Origin: a virus
Length of the DNA: 26,171 nucleotides
Virus record (IMG/VR): IMGVR_UViG_3300042261_001991
Span: 1 to 26,171 of that record
Strand: one strand, 5' to 3'
Positions 23,743-26,171 of the stretch are shown piece by piece. The translations under genes were made by a program, and so were the position numbers. The first letter of the stretch is position 1. The number at the start of each line of letters is the position of its first letter. Below the pieces are notes generated by a model. That model was given only the letters and a program-made list of their open reading frames with translations, was not told the DNA's origin and searched no databases.

Positions 23743-24444
23743 ATGGAAAAAGTAACGTCAAAACAAATCTATAACAGATTAAGCAAGGTATATGACAGGA
23801 GCTATGATGAACCTGTTCATAAGATTGAAGATGATTATATTTATAAGTTTATATCAGATAAGGGATTTACAGAGGGAAAGATTCTTGATTTGGGGTGTGG
23901 GACTGGAACACTTTTAAAAAACATAGCAATATTACCTGAAAATTATATAGGATTAGATATAGCAGATAAAATGATAGGAATTTGTCAAGAAAAGTTTCCA
24001 AACAATGTTTTTATTATAGGAGATATGTCGAATATACCCAATAAGGAAGGCAGTTTTGATAATGTTATTTCATTGTTTGGAAGTTATTCTTATTCTAATG
24101 ATCATCATAAAACAACTGAGGAAATAAAGAGGGTTTTAAAACCTAAAGGTAAGTTCTTATTAATGGTTTGCGGAATTAAATATAAAAGCAGAAAATCTTA
24201 TATTCTGAATAAATTCAATATTGATTCTCCTGCAAGATTTTTCAAAAAAAAAGAATTGAAGCTGTTATTTAAGGATTTTGATAATGTTAAAATCTTTGGT
24301 ATGACAATGCTTAGTGAAGAACTTTCAAAGCATTTTCCTTTCTCAATTTCCAAAGCATACCATTTTGTTGAAACCAACATATTGGGTTCTATCATTCCTA
24401 ACAAATTCTATTTTTTAATTATAACTGGTAACAAACATGCCTAA
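23743..24444 (+). CDS. Class I SAM-dependent methyltransferase
   Basis: The product is 233 aa with the Rossmann-type methyltransferase motifs: KILDLGCGTGTLL (46-58, SAM-binding motif I), IGLDIADKMIG (69-79), FIIGDMSNIP (90-99) and the later region EEIKRVLKPKGKFLL (126-140). N-terminal YNRLSKVYDRSYDEP resembles the UbiE/small-molecule family. Substrate is unknown. It is read away from the lanthipeptide operon but is AT-rich and lies next to it, so it could be a tailoring enzyme for the peptide or unrelated cargo. Its stop overlaps the start of the PP-loop gene by 8 bases, which suggests co-transcription with the phage-type genes instead. No Shine-Dalgarno is visible. Confidence 0.75.
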   Translation: MEKVTSKQIYNRLSKVYDRSYDEPVHKIEDDYIYKFISDKGFTEGKILDLGCGTGTLLKNIAILPENYIGLDIADKMIGICQEKFPNNVFIIGDMSNIPNKEGSFDNVISLFGSYSYSNDHHKTTEEIKRVLKPKGKFLLMVCGIKYKSRKSYILNKFNIDSPARFFKKKELKLLFKDFDNVKIFGMTMLSEELSKHFPFSISKAYHFVETNILGSIIPNKFYFLIITGNKHA

Positions 24445-25582
24445 GCACTATTGTATTGAAAACGTTTTTGATGCCGCTCTCGACCGAATGATAAAGCTAT
24501 ATCAGGAAGGACACAGGGTAATAGTTTCCTTTTCTGCTGGTAAAGATTCAGGAATATGCCTTGAACTTTGCATTATTGCGGCTACAATGACTGGTAGATT
24601 GCCAGTAGAAGTAGTAATGAGAGATGAAGAAATTATGTATCCTGGTACGTTCGAGTATGCCGAGAGAATGGCTAACAGACCGGAAGTTAAGTTTTACTGG
24701 TTCTATGCTAATCAACCTGTGGTTAATATCTTTAACCGTCAAAATCCTTATTTCTGGGTTTTCGATCCTTTGCTTTCTACTGATAAATGGGTTCGTACTC
24801 CTCCTGATTTTGCAGTAAAAATACATGAACAGAATATTCATGGACTTATTAGCGAAGAGAAATTTCCACCTGCTAAAGGTAAAGATTTAATTGCTGTTTT
24901 AGGACTTCGCACTGATGAATCCATGCTTAGAAAAATGGGTTTGATGTCGAGCAAGGGATATTTAACCAAAGGTAAAAACAGTTATGGAACTTTCTATGCA
25001 AGACCTATTTATGATTGGTCTGATGGGGATGTTTGGAAGGCAGTTAGGGACAACCACTGGGACTATAACAAAGCTTATGATGTAATGCACAGATTAGGAG
25101 TTCATAGAAACAAGCTAAGGATTGCTCCACCAACTTTAGCTCCTGCCGCTATTGACGGTCTTATGGTTGCTTCAAGAGCATGGCCTCAATGGTTTGATAA
25201 AGTTTGCGAAAGACTGTCTGGAGTTAGAACAGCTGGTATGTTCGGAAGAAGGTCAGTCGAACCTATACGAAAACTTGGAGAATCATGGAAGGAATGTTTT
25301 TACAGAACTTGTATTGAAGAAGCTCCCGATTGGATAGCCGACAGAGCTCAAAAGGTTGTTAATTATGTGATTCGCAGTCATTCAAGGCATTCCACCGAAG
25401 AATTTCCAGAAGTAACAAAATGTCCGAAATGCCAAATGCTTTCTTCTTGGAGAAATCTTTCAAAAATCATGTATATGGGAGAACCATTCTCTATGAAAGT
25501 AAAAGTGGATGTGCTACCTTATGTTGAACCTGAATTTTTCAGGGATGGAGCAGGAACTTGGGGAGGAAAACCTACTTGGTAA
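24437..25582 (+). CDS. PAPS-reductase-like PP-loop protein (DUF3440/IbrA-like)
   Basis: The product is 381 aa. The PP-loop SFSAGKDSG (31-39), VVMRDEEIMYPGT (59-71), GLRTDES (156-162) and the ARPIYDWSDGDVW segment (188-200) mark a PAPS-reductase/adenylyl-sulfate-binding family protein, of a kind often carried by phages. A Cys pair in the C-terminal third (CPKC, 329-332) may bind zinc, and the family may act on DNA or tRNA thiolation or sulfate-like chemistry. Its start overlaps the upstream gene. In phages such genes often lie beside ParB-like or DNA methyltransferase genes, which is the case here. More GC-rich than the lanthipeptide genes (27 of 60 from 25021), fitting the phage backbone. Confidence 0.75.
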   Translation: MPKHYCIENVFDAALDRMIKLYQEGHRVIVSFSAGKDSGICLELCIIAATMTGRLPVEVVMRDEEIMYPGTFEYAERMANRPEVKFYWFYANQPVVNIFNRQNPYFWVFDPLLSTDKWVRTPPDFAVKIHEQNIHGLISEEKFPPAKGKDLIAVLGLRTDESMLRKMGLMSSKGYLTKGKNSYGTFYARPIYDWSDGDVWKAVRDNHWDYNKAYDVMHRLGVHRNKLRIAPPTLAPAAIDGLMVASRAWPQWFDKVCERLSGVRTAGMFGRRSVEPIRKLGESWKECFYRTCIEEAPDWIADRAQKVVNYVIRSHSRHSTEEFPEVTKCPKCQMLSSWRNLSKIMYMGEPFSMKVKVDVLPYVEPEFFRDGAGTWGGKPTW

Positions 25583-25632
25583 TTTTTTTAAAAATATTAC
25601 AATGCATTATTATCTGTAACGTCTTGAAATGT

Positions 25633-25920
25633 ATGGATTTAAACAATTTCATAGAATTTATTGCAAGCCAGAAATGGATATTCGCAAAGACTTATTCCGA
25701 GAAAGCACCTCATGAATATTGTCTAAAGAAAAACTGCGCTGATATTGAAGTTTTCAATGAAGCTGTTCAATTTATCCGTGATAATGGAGTCAAAGAATTC
25801 TTCTTCAAAAAATCATTCATATATTTCTATCAAGACGGTTACAAGTACTGGACTATGGGAGCTCCCATTCCGGCTACAATTCTAATTAACCGAACAAATG
25901 ATATGAAAAAATATGAGTGA
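25633..25920 (+). CDS. Small conserved hypothetical protein
   Basis: The product is 95 aa from ATG 25633. An earlier in-frame ATG at 25558 would overlap the PP-loop gene by 25 bases and adds a hydrophobic stretch that looks like non-coding read-through. The KWIFAKTYSEKAPHEY segment and the GYKYWTMG and ILINR pattern near the end recall a small protein family that I associate with phage DNA-methyltransferase loci, but I cannot name it. It sits between the PP-loop and the DNA methyltransferase genes, so it may assist DNA modification. No clear ribosome site. Confidence 0.5.
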   Translation: MDLNNFIEFIASQKWIFAKTYSEKAPHEYCLKKNCADIEVFNEAVQFIRDNGVKEFFFKKSFIYFYQDGYKYWTMGAPIPATILINRTNDMKKYE

Positions 25921-25925
25921 TATGA

Positions 25926-26171
25926 ATGAAAACATTTGAAGAAGGAAAATGGCTCTATGGTGATTCCTGGGAGAGATTTCCCATTAATGATGGCGAAGTC
26001 TGGCAAGCAGGAAAAAACATCATAGCGGTCAAGGATTTGACAAATTTAACCCAATTAGATTTCTTTGGTATTCCTCAATTCGATATGTCTTATGTCGATC
26101 CGCCATGGAATACCGGAAACATCAATTCATTTTATACCAAAGCTGGATTTTCTGAAAAGAAAGAATTTGAT
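25926..26171 (+). CDS. DNA methyltransferase, N-terminal part (runs off right edge)
   Basis: 82 codons are visible from ATG 25926 and remain open at the edge. The sequence MSYVDPPWNTGN (residues 54-65) holds the DPPW catalytic motif of N6-adenine/N4-cytosine DNA methyltransferases, followed by INSFYTKAG as in phage-type enzymes. An overlapping ATG at 25922 soon meets a stop, so it is not used. Whether it modifies phage DNA against restriction is inference. Confidence 0.72.
   Translation, partial: MKTFEEGKWLYGDSWERFPINDGEVWQAGKNIIAVKDLTNLTQLDFFGIPQFDMSYVDPPWNTGNINSFYTKAGFSEKKEFD

Noticed and set aside
1-26171. CRISPR arrays, tRNA or rRNA genes
   Set aside because: No regularly spaced repeats and no tRNA- or rRNA-like sequences were noticed in the gaps; a proper covariance-model scan was not possible.

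Overview
This window is a stretch of a tailed-phage or prophage genome, almost certainly from a Bacteroidota-type host (possibly the Ignavibacteria/Chlorobi side). It carries an unusual cargo: a complete class I lanthipeptide biosynthetic operon. The host guess is an inference from low GC, many starts without a Shine-Dalgarno sequence, TAnnTTTG-like promoter elements, an S41 peptidase of the type common in Bacteroidota, and a LanB split into two proteins.

Layout. (1) Positions 1-14631, all minus strand and read right to left, form a compact phage morphogenesis and lysis operon. In transcription order it encodes a Mu gpI-like protease with a nested in-frame scaffold, a head decoration protein, an E-type major capsid protein, Mu gp36-like and gp37-like head-tail proteins, a coiled-coil membrane protein, a holin-like membrane protein, a lytic transglycosylase, a CHAP-type amidase/endopeptidase, a spanin-like protein, three fibre or appendage genes, a small protein, a probable tail structural protein, an 806-aa tail-tip/hub-like protein, two small tail proteins, a tail-assembly chaperone pair joined by a -1 frameshift site, and the start of the tape-measure gene, which runs off the left edge. 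Most genes overlap or abut and many have clear Shine-Dalgarno sequences. (2) Positions 14632-14998 are an AT-rich gap. (3) Positions 14999-23359, also minus strand, are a markedly AT-richer six-gene operon: two paralogous proteins of unknown fold, one ending in a Ser/Thr/Cys-rich putative core peptide; a secreted S41 peptidase; a LanC cyclase; a LanB glutamylation protein; and a separate LanB elimination protein. (4) Positions 23360-23742 are a divergent regulatory gap with several repeats. (5) Positions 23743-26171, plus strand, encode a class I SAM methyltransferase, a phage-type PAPS-reductase/PP-loop protein, a small conserved protein and the start of a DNA methyltransferase with a DPPW motif.

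How the parts fit. The left part builds the virion and lyses the host. The right part looks like a DNA-modification or early module read the other way. The lanthipeptide operon sits at the junction of these two divergent units, where cargo ('moron') genes could be carried without breaking either. No portal or terminase gene lies next to the protease gene, so those genes must lie outside the window. The most original element is the pair of roughly 235-residue paralogous domains. One is fused to a seven-cysteine tail and is probably the substrate of the LanB/LanC enzymes, with a leader far larger than is usual. The other lacks the tail. No ABC transporter or C39 peptidase is present, and the S41 peptidase is the only visible candidate for maturation.
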